Assembly (NCBI RefSeq): GCF_014701095.1
Contig: NZ_AP023439.1
Span: 1,104,001 to 1,168,000 of the forward strand
Direction of reading: 5' to 3'
Source of the DNA: Streptomyces tuirus
Lineage (GTDB): Bacteria > Actinomycetota > Actinomycetes > Streptomycetales > Streptomycetaceae
Length of the DNA: 64,000 nucleotides
The first letter of the stretch is position 1. Each line of letters starts with the position of its first letter. This document shows, one piece after another, positions 32,283 to 41,416 of this stretch. The notes beneath the pieces were generated by a model, which had not been told where the DNA came from, did no database searches, and saw nothing but the letters and a program-made list of their open reading frames with translations. Made by a program: the position numbers and the translations under genes.

Positions 32283-33500
32283 TCAGTCCCCTCCGCAGGC
32301 CTCCTCGAAGAAGTCGAGGTTCTCGTGGAGCTCCTTCATCAGCCGGTCCCGCTCGGCGTCGTCCACCTGGACGGGGACGACGCCGTGGGCGCCGGTGAGG
32401 CGGCGGAATCCGCCCCGGCTCTCCAGCCGCCCCTGCACCCGTACCGGAAGTCCGACGAGGTGGGCGTGCCCGGCGATCCGGTAGGCCTCCTCGTCGAGGG
32501 TGATCCGGACGTTCGGCACGTCGGCCCCGGCCAGCACGCGCAGCCGCACCGTGCCGTCGCCGCGCGGCCCGGACCTGCGCAGCCGTACCACCGCTCCCGT
32601 GATGCGCACCGGGACCGCGGGCTCCTCGCGCAGGTAGCGGGCGCCCGCCTCGCGCAGCGCGGCCAGGTCGCCGGGCGAGAACTCGACGGGCTCGGCGCGG
32701 GGCGCGCACCCCTCGGGCACACCGGCCGCCGGGGCCCACTCGACGGCGATCCGGGCGCCCTCCGTGCCCCGGACGAGGGCGACGAGGGCCTCGGTGAGCT
32801 CGTGGCTCACCCCCGCCTCGACGGCGGCGTCGAAGGCGTCCATCCCGCCGGTGGCGCGCTGGTAGTCGATGGCCTCCCGGGCGGCGAACAGGGCCTGGTG
32901 GAGGCGGACGGCGAGGGGGCGGCCGCCGGCGACCGGGACGAAGGCCGTGAGCCGCCCGTCGGTGGCGGAACCGACGAGCACGTTCTCCAGGGCCGCGGCG
33001 GCGGAGCGGCGGTGGCGGGCGCCGTGGTAGCCGGCCCGGGCGCGGGTGGCGAGGGCGGCCGCGAGCAGCATCCGGCGGGCGGCGCCGCGCAGGCGGTCCT
33101 CGACGGTCCAGGAGGCCGCGCCCGCGGGTCCGGCGGGGACGTCGTGCCACCAGCGGATCTCGTCGCTGGGCACGGCGAGGGAGACGAGGACCTCGCGGGC
33201 GGAGGGCGAGCCGCTGCGGGACAGGGCGAGCAGGGCCTCGCCGAGCAGGTCGTCGCTGTCGGGGAAGGCGCGGCTCTCGGGCACCAGGAGGCTGGTGCCG
33301 CTGCCGCCGGGGCCGGGCGGGGTCCAGCGGCCGTAGCGTCCGGGGGCGCCGCCGCGCCGCTGCCAGCCGTGCCGGCGCAGCAGGGCGCTCAGCACGGCCG
33401 GGTCGACGTCGACGGGCTCGGGCGGCGGGTCGCTCCAGGTGGTGTCGGCGGGGTGCGGCCGGACCTGCCTCAGTGGCTCCTCGGTCGGGCGGTGCGTCAC
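32283..33500 (-). CDS. Unknown 405-aa protein coupled to the DUF4365 gene
   Basis: 405 residues from GTG ((V)THRPTEEPLRQVRPHPADT). The N-terminal half has a winged-helix-like stretch (LSALLRRHGWQRRGGAPGRYGRWTPP). The middle is helical and Ala/Arg-rich. The C-terminal 90 residues (AVPVRITGAVVRLRRSG..., VRLRVLAGADVPNVRITL, VRVQGRLESRGGFRRLTG) have the alternating beta pattern of an OB fold. No known catalytic motif recognised. The GTG overlaps the DUF4365 stop (GTGA), so the two are made together. It ends in a short acidic tail. OB fold is inference from pattern. Confidence 0.8.
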   Translation of the reverse strand: MTHRPTEEPLRQVRPHPADTTWSDPPPEPVDVDPAVLSALLRRHGWQRRGGAPGRYGRWTPPGPGGSGTSLLVPESRAFPDSDDLLGEALLALSRSGSPSAREVLVSLAVPSDEIRWWHDVPAGPAGAASWTVEDRLRGAARRMLLAAALATRARAGYHGARHRRSAAAALENVLVGSATDGRLTAFVPVAGGRPLAVRLHQALFAAREAIDYQRATGGMDAFDAAVEAGVSHELTEALVALVRGTEGARIAVEWAPAAGVPEGCAPRAEPVEFSPGDLAALREAGARYLREEPAVPVRITGAVVRLRRSGPRGDGTVRLRVLAGADVPNVRITLDEEAYRIAGHAHLVGLPVRVQGRLESRGGFRRLTGAHGVVPVQVDDAERDRLMKELHENLDFFEEACGGD

Positions 33501-34063
33501 GGTTTCCCTCCCGTCCCGACCCGCGTCATGATCTCGCAGAGGGCCCGGTCGTCGAAGATGCGCGAGGTCGGTATCCGCACGGTGGTGCGGCGGCGGCCGG
33601 TGATCGGCTGTCCGGCGAGGTTGGTCCAGTAGCAGCAGTGCCGGAGGTCGAGCCGGTCGTGGCTGGCGCGCAGCCAGTCGTCCTGGGAGCGCGGCACCAG
33701 CATCACCACCAGGATCTTGTGCACCGACACGGGGGTGCGGGCGAGCTTCGCCAGGTGGTCGTTGTCGAGCGTGAAGGAGAAGGTGCGGCCCGGTGGGCTG
33801 GGCGGCACCTGGTAGGTGGCCTTGAGCTGCACCTTGATGGTGACCTCGTCGTCGACCGTGTGCCCGGGGGCGCTGTGGCTGACGTGCCAGTCGATGCCGT
33901 TGTCGGGAAAGGGCTGGGACAGCGAGCAGCCGGCGGCCGCCGCGACGGCGTGCAGATAGCCGACCTGCAGTGTCTCCATGCAGGCGGTGGTGGCGAGAGT
34001 GCCGCGAGAGGGAGCCGTGCGCTCGGGCAGCAGCCCGCCCCGTTCGGGCTGCGCAATGGCCAT
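33497..34063 (-). CDS. DUF4365-domain protein
   Basis: 188 residues from MAIAQPERGGLLPERTAPSR, with GGAAGG 9 bases upstream. Features of DUF4365: LQVGYLHAVAAAAGCSLSQPFPDNGIDWHV (N-terminal helix then a D motif), VTIKVQLKATYQV (the Q-x-K of nuclease-like folds), and HKILVVMLVPRSQDDWLRAS. The D...QxK layout resembles PD-(D/E)xK nucleases, so DNA or RNA cleavage is a reasonable hypothesis, not proven. It diverges from the DnaQ-like exonuclease gene, sharing a 163-base promoter region. Confidence 0.85.
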   Translation of the reverse strand: MAIAQPERGGLLPERTAPSRGTLATTACMETLQVGYLHAVAAAAGCSLSQPFPDNGIDWHVSHSAPGHTVDDEVTIKVQLKATYQVPPSPPGRTFSFTLDNDHLAKLARTPVSVHKILVVMLVPRSQDDWLRASHDRLDLRHCCYWTNLAGQPITGRRRTTVRIPTSRIFDDRALCEIMTRVGTGGKP

Positions 34064-34226
34064 GGCCAACAGCCTTCCAGAACAAGTGATTCCCCGCTGC
34101 GGGCCGCTGAACTGCACCAACCCGTACTCCTGTTGTCTCCTTCCGGCGTACGGCGCAAACAGCCCGGGTATCACCGGATCGGGCAGCGGACGGTGCGTCA
34201 ACTGCCGAAGGTGAACGAGGGGTTGT

Positions 34227-34961
34227 GTGGCTATGACGACGTGCTGGTACGAGGGGCCGCTGGCCGCCTTCGACACGGAGACGACGGGCGTCGACGTCGA
34301 GACCGACCGGATCGTGTCGGCCGCCGTGGTCGTCCAGGATGCGCCGGGTGTCCGGCCCCGGGTGAGCCGTTGGCTGGTGAACCCGGGGGTGCCGGTCCCC
34401 GCCGAGGCGACGGCGGTGCACGGACTGACGGAGGAGCACCTGCAGCGCAACGGCCGGTGGCCGGCGCCGGTGATGCACGAGATAGCGCAGGCGCTGGCCG
34501 AGCAGGCGCACGCCGGGCGCGCGGTGGTGGTGATGAACGCGCCGTTCGATCTGACGCTGCTGGACCGGGAGTTGCGCCGTCATCGCGCCTCGGCGCTCGG
34601 GCGCTGGTTCGAGTCGGCGCCGCTCACCGTGCTGGACCCGCGGGTCCTGGACAAGCATCTGGACCGCTACCGCAAGGGCCGGCGCACCCTGACCGACCTG
34701 TGTGCGCACTACGGCGTCGCCTTGGAGGGCGCGCACGACGCGGCGGCCGACGCCGTGGCGGCGCTGGAGGTGACGCGGGCGGTGGGCCGCCGGTTCGCGT
34801 CCCGGCTGGAGCGTCTCGCGCCGGGTGAGCTGCACACCCTGCAGGCGGTGTGGCACGCGGCCCAGGCGCGGGGCCTGCAGGCGTGGTTCGCGCGCAGCGG
34901 TGTGGACGAGGCGGTCGACCCGGCGTGGCCGCTGCGTCCGGATCTGCCGGCGGCTGCCTGA
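34227..34961 (+). CDS. DnaQ-like 3'-5' exonuclease (DEDDh)
   Basis: 244 residues from a GTG just after GAGGGG; the ATG two codons on is an alternative. ExoI motif FDTETTGVD (D and E metal ligands), ExoII in VVMNAPFDLTLLDREL, and ExoIII-epsilon HDAAADAVA (H and D). An intact DEDDh exonuclease as in the Pol III epsilon family, probably a stand-alone proofreading or repair nuclease. The C-terminal 70 residues after the domain are helical. It shares a terminator with the facing tRNA gene. Confidence 0.92.
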   Translation: MAMTTCWYEGPLAAFDTETTGVDVETDRIVSAAVVVQDAPGVRPRVSRWLVNPGVPVPAEATAVHGLTEEHLQRNGRWPAPVMHEIAQALAEQAHAGRAVVVMNAPFDLTLLDRELRRHRASALGRWFESAPLTVLDPRVLDKHLDRYRKGRRTLTDLCAHYGVALEGAHDAAADAVAALEVTRAVGRRFASRLERLAPGELHTLQAVWHAAQARGLQAWFARSGVDEAVDPAWPLRPDLPAAA

Positions 34962-34991
34962 GTTGCCGGCGCGGGGGTCCGCGAGGGCATG

Positions 34992-35020
34992 AAAAAACCG
35001 GTCCGTCTGTGACGGACCGG
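34992..35020 (-). terminator. Rho-independent terminator of tRNA-Val(CAC)
   Basis: CCGGTCCGTC (34998-35007), loop TGT, GACGGACCGG (35011-35020). On the minus strand it is followed by six Ts (34997-34992), a textbook intrinsic terminator 11 bases after the tRNA. Confidence 0.92.
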
Positions 35021-35030
35021 CTGTTTCCGG

Positions 35031-35102
35031 TGGGCGATACTGGGTTCGAACCAGTGACCTCTTCGGTGTGAACGAAGCGCTCTCCCACTGAGCTAATCGC
35101 CC
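35031..35102 (-). tRNA. tRNA-Val (anticodon CAC)
   Basis: 72 nt with complete cloverleaf: acceptor GGGCGAT/ATCGCCC, D arm GCTCAGTGGGAGAGC, anticodon stem CTTCG/CGAAG with loop TTCACAC, and T arm ACTGG-TTCGAAC-CCAGT. Discriminator A; CCA is not encoded. Reads GTG codons. A second identical copy lies at 48996-49067. Confidence 0.97.
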
Positions 35103-35115
35103 GGGAACGCACTGA

Positions 35116-35145
35116 ACCATACAGGTCCGGGCACGCTTCCTTCAA
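35116..35145 (-). promoter_or_regulatory. Promoter for tRNA-Val(CAC)
   Basis: TTGAAG (35145-35140), 18-base spacer, TATGGT (35121-35116) on the minus strand, with the start expected about 7 bases before the mature 5' end. The -35 overlaps the stop of the SRPBCC gene. Confidence 0.6.
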
Positions 35146-35588
35146 ACCGCTTCGAGGTGCCTGCGCAGTCCGCGCCGCCCGGACCGCATCATCAGCGCGT
35201 GGTTGGCGCGGAAGACGGGCCGTCCCGGTACGGCGAGCCGCCGCAGCAGCGGCTTGGTCACGCTGACGACCTGGTCGTACCGCGCGAGGCTGCCCGTCCC
35301 GCGCGGCGTGACCGTCCAGCGTGCCCAGCCCTCGATGTCCCCGGACAGCGCGGTCTCCAGCACACCGGCGGCGCGGTCGCGCCGCACCTCGCGCGCCGTG
35401 AAGGTCATGTCGTACGGCAGGACGGAGCGGATGCGGATGACCCCCGTGGTGTCGTCGAGCCGGGTCACCTCCCGGACCTGGCGCCACCAGCTCGGGTAGT
35501 CCTCGGGGCGTTCCAGCACGTCGTAGACGGCGGCGGGGGATGCGGGCAGGCGCCACAGACTGCGGAAGCGGTAATGGTTCCAGTCCAT
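35142..35588 (-). CDS. SRPBCC (START-like) superfamily protein
   Basis: 148 residues from MDWNHYRFRSLWRLPASPAAVYDVL; an ATG 21 codons upstream is possible but has no ribosome site. Small ligand-binding helix-grip fold of the polyketide cyclase/dehydrase group (VYDVLERPEDYPSWWRQVREV is the typical first helices). The substrate is unknown. The basic C-terminus (MMRSGRRGLRRHLEAV) is family-like. Divergent from the large membrane protein. Confidence 0.85.
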   Translation of the reverse strand: MDWNHYRFRSLWRLPASPAAVYDVLERPEDYPSWWRQVREVTRLDDTTGVIRIRSVLPYDMTFTAREVRRDRAAGVLETALSGDIEGWARWTVTPRGTGSLARYDQVVSVTKPLLRRLAVPGRPVFRANHALMMRSGRRGLRRHLEAV

Positions 35589-35685
35589 CCCGGCAGTCTG
35601 CCCACGCGCGGCGGGGACTGTCTGAGTACGCGCCTGAGTACCCGCACTCATGCCGCGCCGGGTGACCCGGACCACACTGCGATCC

Positions 35686-38067
35686 ATGACCCACCTTCCG
35701 CCCCCGGCCGAGGAACTGCGGCTCCTCGACGCCGAACTCCGGCAACTGGACGCCCGGCGCTCGCAGTTGCTGACCCGCCGCGCCTGGCTGATCGCGGCCC
35801 TGCAGCAGACGCAGCAGTCGCGGCCCTGGGCCTCGGCGCAGCCCCCGGTCACCGCAGCGCCGCGCCCCGAGACGGCGGCGCCCAGCGTGCAGAACGTGCT
35901 GCTGGTCCTCGGCGGTGTCCTGCTCACGCTCGCGGCGGCGGTGTTCACGCTGGTCAGCTGGGGGCAGATGGGGATCGCCGGGCGGGCCCTGGTGCTCGGC
36001 GCGGTCACGCTGGCCACGCTCGCCGCGCCCGTGGCCCTGCTGAAGCGGGGGCTGCGGTCGACGGCGGAGGCCGTGGCGGGCCTCGGGCTCGCCCTGACCG
36101 TCCTGGACGCCTACGCGCTGCACGCCGCGGCCCTCTCCGGGACGGACGGGACCGGGTACGCGGCCGCGGCGTCGGCGGTGCTGGCGGCGGCCTGGTCGGC
36201 GTACGGTCTGCTGCCGGTCATGTCCGCGCTGCGCCTGCCCCTGCCCTCCGCCCTGGCCGCGGCCCAGTTCCCGCTGCTGCTGTCGGCCCTGGCCGCCGAC
36301 GCGGGTCCGTACACGATCACCGCCGCGCTGCTGGTGACGGCCGGGCTCGACGCGGTGGCGGTGGCGCGGCTGACGGCAGGGGCGGTGCGGATCACCGCCG
36401 TCGTCGGTGCCTGCGGCATGGGCGGCTGGGGTGTTCTGGCTGCGGGCTGGCTGTCGTTGACGGCCGGCGGTCCGGGTGCGGCCTCCCGCGCCGGGGCGCT
36501 GCTCCTGCTCGCGGCGGCGATCGCCCTGGGCGCGGCCTGGCGGGGTCCGGGCATCGGGCACGCCCTCGGCCTGGCGATGACGGCCGGTCTGCTGGTCGTG
36601 GCCGCGCTCGGCGGGGTGGCGCGCTCCGGGCTGCCGTCGCAGTGGGCGGTCCCTGCTCATCTGGCCGTCGGTGTGGCCCTGTTGGCGGTGGTGCGGGCCG
36701 GACGGCTGCCGGACGCGATACGGACGGGGTTCGCCTGGGCCTCCGGTGCCGTGCAGGCGCTGGCGGTGCTGTGGACGCTGCCCGTTGTCGCCGTGGTGCT
36801 GCTCGGCCCGGCCGGTTGGCTGGGCCGGGTGTGGCGTGGTGCGCCGGCGGATGCCCGTACGGCGGTGCTCGTCGAGGCCCCCTGGCCGCCGGGCGCGGTG
36901 ATGGCCCCGGTCGTGCTGGTGGGTGTGGCGGCGGTGCTCGCCCTGGCGGTCCGTGCGCAGGTGTGGCGTTCGCGGGCCCGGCTCGGTGCTCTCGGTCTGC
37001 TGTGGGCCACGGCGCTGGTACTCCCGGCCGTGCTGGAGCTCCCGTACGCCGCCGGCCTGCTGCTCCTGGGCGTCGTGACGGCGGCGGCACTGTACGCGTG
37101 CGGGGTCACGGCGTCGGCCGCTCAGGTCACGGCCCTCGTTCTGGCCCTGGTCACGGCCGCCGGCCTCACCCTGGTCTCCCTCGCGTCCCAGTCCGCGACC
37201 CTGGCCGTCCTGTCCGGGCTGACGGTGCTCTTCGCCGCGGCCTCGTGGCGGTCGGGTGCCGCGCCCTTCACCGCTCCGGCCGCTCTCGTGTACGCCGCCG
37301 CGCTGGCCTCGGCGTCCGGTGCCGCCGCGGACTGGCCCGCGGCCCGAACGGCCCTGCTGGTGCTGCTGGTTCCCGCTGCCGCCGCCGTGCTGGCGGCGCG
37401 CCTGGGCTCTTCCCGGGCGACGGTGCCCGTCGAGGCCGTAGGGGCCGCGCTCGGGCTGTTCGCCGTGGCGCTCGCCGTCACCGACCCGCCGATGCTCGCG
37501 CTGGTGCTGGCCCTGTGCGGGGTGATCGCCGCGGGCACGGCCCTGCGCGCCGAGCGGCGGCCCGTCGGCTACGCGGCCACGGCCCTGTTCGTCCTGGCCG
37601 CGTGGGTGCGCCTGGCCGCCTGGGACGTCGGCACGCCCGAGGCGTACACGCTTCCGGTGACCGTCCCGGCGCTGCTCGTCGGAGGGCTGCGCCGGCGCCG
37701 TGACCCGCGGGCCTCCTCCTGGACGGCGTACGGCCCCGGGCTCGCCGCCACCCTCCTGCCCGGCCTCGTCGCGGCCTGGGCCGATCCGCACTGGACCCGC
37801 CCGCTGCTGCTGGGCGGCGCGGCGCTGCTGGTCACCCTGCTGGGTGCCCGGCACCACCTCGGGGCGCCGCTGGTGCTCGGCGGCTCGGTGCTGGCCCTGC
37901 TCACGCTGCACGAACTCGCCCCGTACGTCGTGCAGGTGACGGGGGCGCTCCCCCGCTGGGCGCCTCCCGCCCTCGCCGGACTCCTGCTGCTCGCACTCGG
38001 GGCGACGTACGAACAGCGGATCCGGGACGTCCGGCGGGTGCGGGAGGCTCTGGGGAGGATGGACTAG
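35686..38067 (+). CDS. Large polytopic membrane protein (SCO7613-like)
   Basis: 793 residues from MTHLPPPAEELRLLDAELRQ; the frame opens 12 codons earlier. A short helical cytosolic N-terminus (LDAELRQLDARRSQLLTRRAWLIAALQ) precedes about 20 or more hydrophobic Ala/Leu/Val/Gly-rich segments that fill the rest. Such a layout is typical of DUF2157-like or SCO7613 C-terminal-domain membrane proteins. No transporter motif or charged channel residues stand out. Function unknown. It could be a lipid or glycan transporter, but that is speculation. Confidence 0.8.
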   Translation: MTHLPPPAEELRLLDAELRQLDARRSQLLTRRAWLIAALQQTQQSRPWASAQPPVTAAPRPETAAPSVQNVLLVLGGVLLTLAAAVFTLVSWGQMGIAGRALVLGAVTLATLAAPVALLKRGLRSTAEAVAGLGLALTVLDAYALHAAALSGTDGTGYAAAASAVLAAAWSAYGLLPVMSALRLPLPSALAAAQFPLLLSALAADAGPYTITAALLVTAGLDAVAVARLTAGAVRITAVVGACGMGGWGVLAAGWLSLTAGGPGAASRAGALLLLAAAIALGAAWRGPGIGHALGLAMTAGLLVVAALGGVARSGLPSQWAVPAHLAVGVALLAVVRAGRLPDAIRTGFAWASGAVQALAVLWTLPVVAVVLLGPAGWLGRVWRGAPADARTAVLVEAPWPPGAVMAPVVLVGVAAVLALAVRAQVWRSRARLGALGLLWATALVLPAVLELPYAAGLLLLGVVTAAALYACGVTASAAQVTALVLALVTAAGLTLVSLASQSATLAVLSGLTVLFAAASWRSGAAPFTAPAALVYAAALASASGAAADWPAARTALLVLLVPAAAAVLAARLGSSRATVPVEAVGAALGLFAVALAVTDPPMLALVLALCGVIAAGTALRAERRPVGYAATALFVLAAWVRLAAWDVGTPEAYTLPVTVPALLVGGLRRRRDPRASSWTAYGPGLAATLLPGLVAAWADPHWTRPLLLGGAALLVTLLGARHHLGAPLVLGGSVLALLTLHELAPYVVQVTGALPRWAPPALAGLLLLALGATYEQRIRDVRRVREALGRMD

Positions 38068-38173
38068 GCGCGTCGGGGCCGTATCGACTGCGGACAAGCC
38101 CCGTGATGTCATACGTTCTTCGATCGGCCGTGGCGACGGCGGCACGGTCGGGCCGGGGGGCGGGAGAGGCATC

Positions 38174-39835
38174 ATGACGGACTTGGGAGAAGCGTACGGC
38201 CGGGGTGCGGGCGCCGCGGACGAGGGGACGTTGGAGCGCCTGCTGTCGGTGGTGGGGGTGGGAGCCGTGGAGTTGCACACGGCCCCGCGGGGACTGCGGA
38301 CGCAGGTCTCCGGTGTGCATGTGCTGGACGCCCTGGAACCGGCCGTCAGGCCACGGGAGTTACTGCTGGCGATCGGCGTGGACCCGGGGTCGGCGCATGC
38401 GGTCGACGTGGTGCGCCGGTCCGGTGAGGCCGGTGCGGCGGGTGTGGTGTTCGGCCCGGGACGGCCGGAGCCCACGGCGCGGGCGTTGCAGACGGCAGCG
38501 GAGGAGAGCGGCACGGCGGTGCTCTTCCGCACCGCCTGGTGCACCTGGGCGCAGCTCGTTGGGGTGCTGAGGGCCGGGCTGGCCGCAGCGGGTGCTCCGC
38601 CGATGCCCGCCACCAGCGGCGTGCCCCTGGGCGATCTGGATGCGCTGGCCGATGCGGTGGCTGCCCTGGTGGGAGGCTCGGTGACGATCGAGGACACGGA
38701 GTCGCGGGTACTGGCGTACTCGTCCACCGAGGAGAACGTGGACGAGATGCGCCGGCTGACCATCCTCGGCCGCCGGGTGCCGCCCTGGCGGGTGGCGGCC
38801 ATGCGGGAGGCGGGGTTCTTCCAGGCGCTGTGGGGTGCGGGCGACGTGCTGCACCGGCCCGCCCGCGGGCAGGATCCGGAGCGGCTGGTCGGCGCCGTGC
38901 TGGCGGGCGGGGAGGCGCTCGGGTCCATCTGGGTGGCGGCGGTGGCCGGCCGCCCGCTGTCGCCGAACGCCGCGGAGACGCTGCGCGCGGCGAGCCGGAC
39001 CGCCGCCGCCCACCTGCTGCATCACCGCACCCATAGCTCGGACGGCCGGCTGGTGGAGGATGCGGCCCGGGCGCTGCTGGAGGACCGTGGATCGGTCGAG
39101 GTGCTCGCGGAGCGGGCCTCGCTGCCGCCCCGGGAGCCCTGTGCCGTACTGGCAGTGGGCACCGGGCCCGGCCGCTCCGCGGACGACGGCCCGTCGGGGC
39201 TGTACGGGCTGCTGACCTTGCACTGCGCGGCCCTCGGGCACCGCGTCGTGGTGGTCCCGGCGACCGGCGGGACCCTGGTGCTGCTCGGCGGGCTGGAGCG
39301 CGCCGCCGAGCGGGCCGACGGCCAGGTCAGACGGCTCGGGACCGCACTGGCCGATCAGCTGTCGGGGACGACCGGTGCGGCGGTGAAAGTGGGGCTCGGC
39401 GATGTGGTCCCCGGCCTGGCGGGGGCACCCGCGTCACGCCGTTCGGCCGAGCGGGCCCTGCGGGCGCTCGTCGCGGCCGCCGGACCGCACACCGTCGCGC
39501 GGTGCGAGGACGTCGCGGACACCGTGGGCATCCTCCAGGTCGTCGACGCCCTGCGCGAGGTGACGCTGCCGCCGCGCACCTCGGTGGCCCGGCTGAGGGA
39601 GTTCGACGCCGATCACGGCGGCAGTTGCCTGGTGGAGACCCTGCGCGCCTACCTCGACCACTTCGGAGACGTGTCCGCCGCCTCGCGCGCGCTGGGCGTG
39701 CACGCCAACAGTCTGCGCTACCGGCTGCGCCGGATCAGGCAGGTGTCGGGGCTGGACCTGGACAGTCCCGACGCCCGGCTGCTCGCCCAGGTGCAGTTGC
39801 GGCTGGGTGGACAGGCCGACGGCGCACACCGCTGA
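38174..39835 (+). CDS. PucR-family transcriptional regulator
   Basis: 553 residues; GGGAGAGG precedes the ATG. N-terminal PucR-like sensory region (ERLLSVVGVGAVELHTAPRG), middle GGDEF-like/PucR domain (GSVTIEDTESRVLAYSS..., LVGAVLAGGEALGSIW), and C-terminal helix-turn-helix (YLDHFGDVSAASRALGVHANSLRYRLRRI) of the PucR/CdaR type at about residues 490-525. Cytoplasmic regulator of amino-acid, purine or related catabolism in other bacteria. It lies directly upstream of, and parallel to, the PLP decarboxylase, its likely target. Confidence 0.92.
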   Translation: MTDLGEAYGRGAGAADEGTLERLLSVVGVGAVELHTAPRGLRTQVSGVHVLDALEPAVRPRELLLAIGVDPGSAHAVDVVRRSGEAGAAGVVFGPGRPEPTARALQTAAEESGTAVLFRTAWCTWAQLVGVLRAGLAAAGAPPMPATSGVPLGDLDALADAVAALVGGSVTIEDTESRVLAYSSTEENVDEMRRLTILGRRVPPWRVAAMREAGFFQALWGAGDVLHRPARGQDPERLVGAVLAGGEALGSIWVAAVAGRPLSPNAAETLRAASRTAAAHLLHHRTHSSDGRLVEDAARALLEDRGSVEVLAERASLPPREPCAVLAVGTGPGRSADDGPSGLYGLLTLHCAALGHRVVVVPATGGTLVLLGGLERAAERADGQVRRLGTALADQLSGTTGAAVKVGLGDVVPGLAGAPASRRSAERALRALVAAAGPHTVARCEDVADTVGILQVVDALREVTLPPRTSVARLREFDADHGGSCLVETLRAYLDHFGDVSAASRALGVHANSLRYRLRRIRQVSGLDLDSPDARLLAQVQLRLGGQADGAHR

Positions 39836-40085
39836 GTGTCCGGCACCGAGGCGCGAGCGGGCCTGTGCCTGCCGCCGTTCAGCCGGGGCCACCATCCAAG
39901 GGCCTCCCCGTTGTCGCATCGCACAACGCCGGTTCCCCGCAGAGGAGTTGTTGCGTCCAGCCGCCGTGGCCGGACCCCGTGTCTTTTGACGACTCGACGA
40001 AGACGCCGTGCCTGTGCGGGCCGCAGCCTGGTGTTCCACCCGGGGCGGTCCCGGGCGCCGCGCGTACGACACCGGAAGGCTCACC

Positions 40086-41405
40086 ATGACCGGACTGACC
40101 CCCGCCGCAGAACGGCGCGAACGGATCCTCCAGGAAGCGGTGCGGCAGCAACTGCTGGACGCCGAGCGGTCCCAGCTGGCCGCCTTCGTCGACCTCGACG
40201 GCGTCGCCGCGACCGTCGCGTCCCTGCACCGGGCCTTCCCCGCCACGCCGTCCGTCCTCCACGCGTTCGCCGCCAAGGCGAACTGCCTGGTGCCGGTGCT
40301 GGCGGAGCTGAGGCGGCTCGGCATGGGCTGCGAGGTGGCCACCGCGGGTGAGCTGGCCCGCGCGCTGGCAGCCGGATTCGCACCGGACCGGATCGTCTTC
40401 GACTCCCCCGCCAAGACGGAGGCCGAACTGCGGCACGCCCTCGCCCTGGGTGTGACCGTCAACGCGGACAACTACCAGGAACTGGCGAGGATCGACCGGG
40501 TGCTGGACGGCCGCTTCCCGGTCTCGCGGATCGGAGTGCGGGTCAACTCCCAGCTGGGCGGCGGCAGCATCGCGGCGATGAGCACGGCGACGAGCACCTC
40601 GAAGTTCGGCGTCCCCCTGGCGGACCCGGGAAGCCGGCAGCGGCTGCTGCGCGCCTACCGGGACCACCCGTGGCTGACCTGGGTGCACACCCACGCCGGA
40701 TCGCAGGGCTGCCCTCTCGATCTCATGGCCGGTGGGGTCGGGCAGGCCGTGGCGTTCGCCGAGGAGGTCAACGCTTCGCTCGGGCGGCGCCAGGTCGTCG
40801 GCATCGACATCGGCGGCGGACTGCCCGTCAACTTCGCCGACGACGAGACCACGCCGACCTTCGACATGTACGTCCGGCAGCTGCGCGCCCACGCTCCCGC
40901 CCTGTTCTCCGGCGGGTACGAGATCGTCACCGAGTTCGGGCGGTCCGTCCTCGCCAAGAACGGGTTCACGGCCGCGTACGTCGAGTACACCAAGAGCATG
41001 GGCGGCCGGCCGATCGCGGTCACCCACGCCGGTGTGCAGGTGGCCACCCGGACGGTGTTCAACCCCGATGCCTGGCCGCTGCGCATCGAGGCGCACGACG
41101 CGCGCGGCAGGGTCAAGCGGGGCGGGCCGGTCCGCCAGGACATCGCGGGACCGGCCTGCTTCGCCGGGGACCTGCTGGCACGGGACCGTGCCCTGCCGCT
41201 CCTGGAACCGGGTGACATCGTCACCGTCCCGGACACCGGCGCCTACTACTTCTCGACGCCGTTCCACTACAACAGCCTGCCCGAGCCCGCCGTGTACGGG
41301 GTCCGGACGAGTGGTGACGGCGGGGATGTCCGCTTCGAACTCCTGCGTCCCGCACAGGATCCGTGGGACGTGCCCGTGCTCGAGCCCGCTGTCGGAGTGA
41401 GGTAG
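40086..41405 (+). CDS. Type III-fold PLP decarboxylase (LysA/ODC group)
   Basis: 439 residues; GGAAGG precedes the ATG. Alanine-racemase-fold amino-acid decarboxylase. The PLP lysine lies in LHAFAAKANCLVPVL (about residue 65); phosphate and ring contacts are in HTHAGSQG and GIDIGGGLPVNF; the second-subunit Cys-x-x-x-Asp motif is in GPACFAGDLL. It is related to diaminopimelate decarboxylase but divergent, and LysA normally sits elsewhere, so the substrate may be another basic or D-amino acid. Tyr-rich C-terminus (DTGAYYFSTPFHYNSLPEP). Follows the PucR gene after 250 bases. Confidence 0.88.
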   Translation: MTGLTPAAERRERILQEAVRQQLLDAERSQLAAFVDLDGVAATVASLHRAFPATPSVLHAFAAKANCLVPVLAELRRLGMGCEVATAGELARALAAGFAPDRIVFDSPAKTEAELRHALALGVTVNADNYQELARIDRVLDGRFPVSRIGVRVNSQLGGGSIAAMSTATSTSKFGVPLADPGSRQRLLRAYRDHPWLTWVHTHAGSQGCPLDLMAGGVGQAVAFAEEVNASLGRRQVVGIDIGGGLPVNFADDETTPTFDMYVRQLRAHAPALFSGGYEIVTEFGRSVLAKNGFTAAYVEYTKSMGGRPIAVTHAGVQVATRTVFNPDAWPLRIEAHDARGRVKRGGPVRQDIAGPACFAGDLLARDRALPLLEPGDIVTVPDTGAYYFSTPFHYNSLPEPAVYGVRTSGDGGDVRFELLRPAQDPWDVPVLEPAVGVR

Positions 41406-41416
41406 GGAGCACGCAG

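Noticed and set aside
34624..38928. 1434-residue minus-strand open frame
   Set aside because: Runs opposite the exonuclease C-terminus, tRNA, membrane protein and PucR genes. Composition is Arg/Gln/Gly/Pro-rich with no domain; it is a GC-driven shadow.
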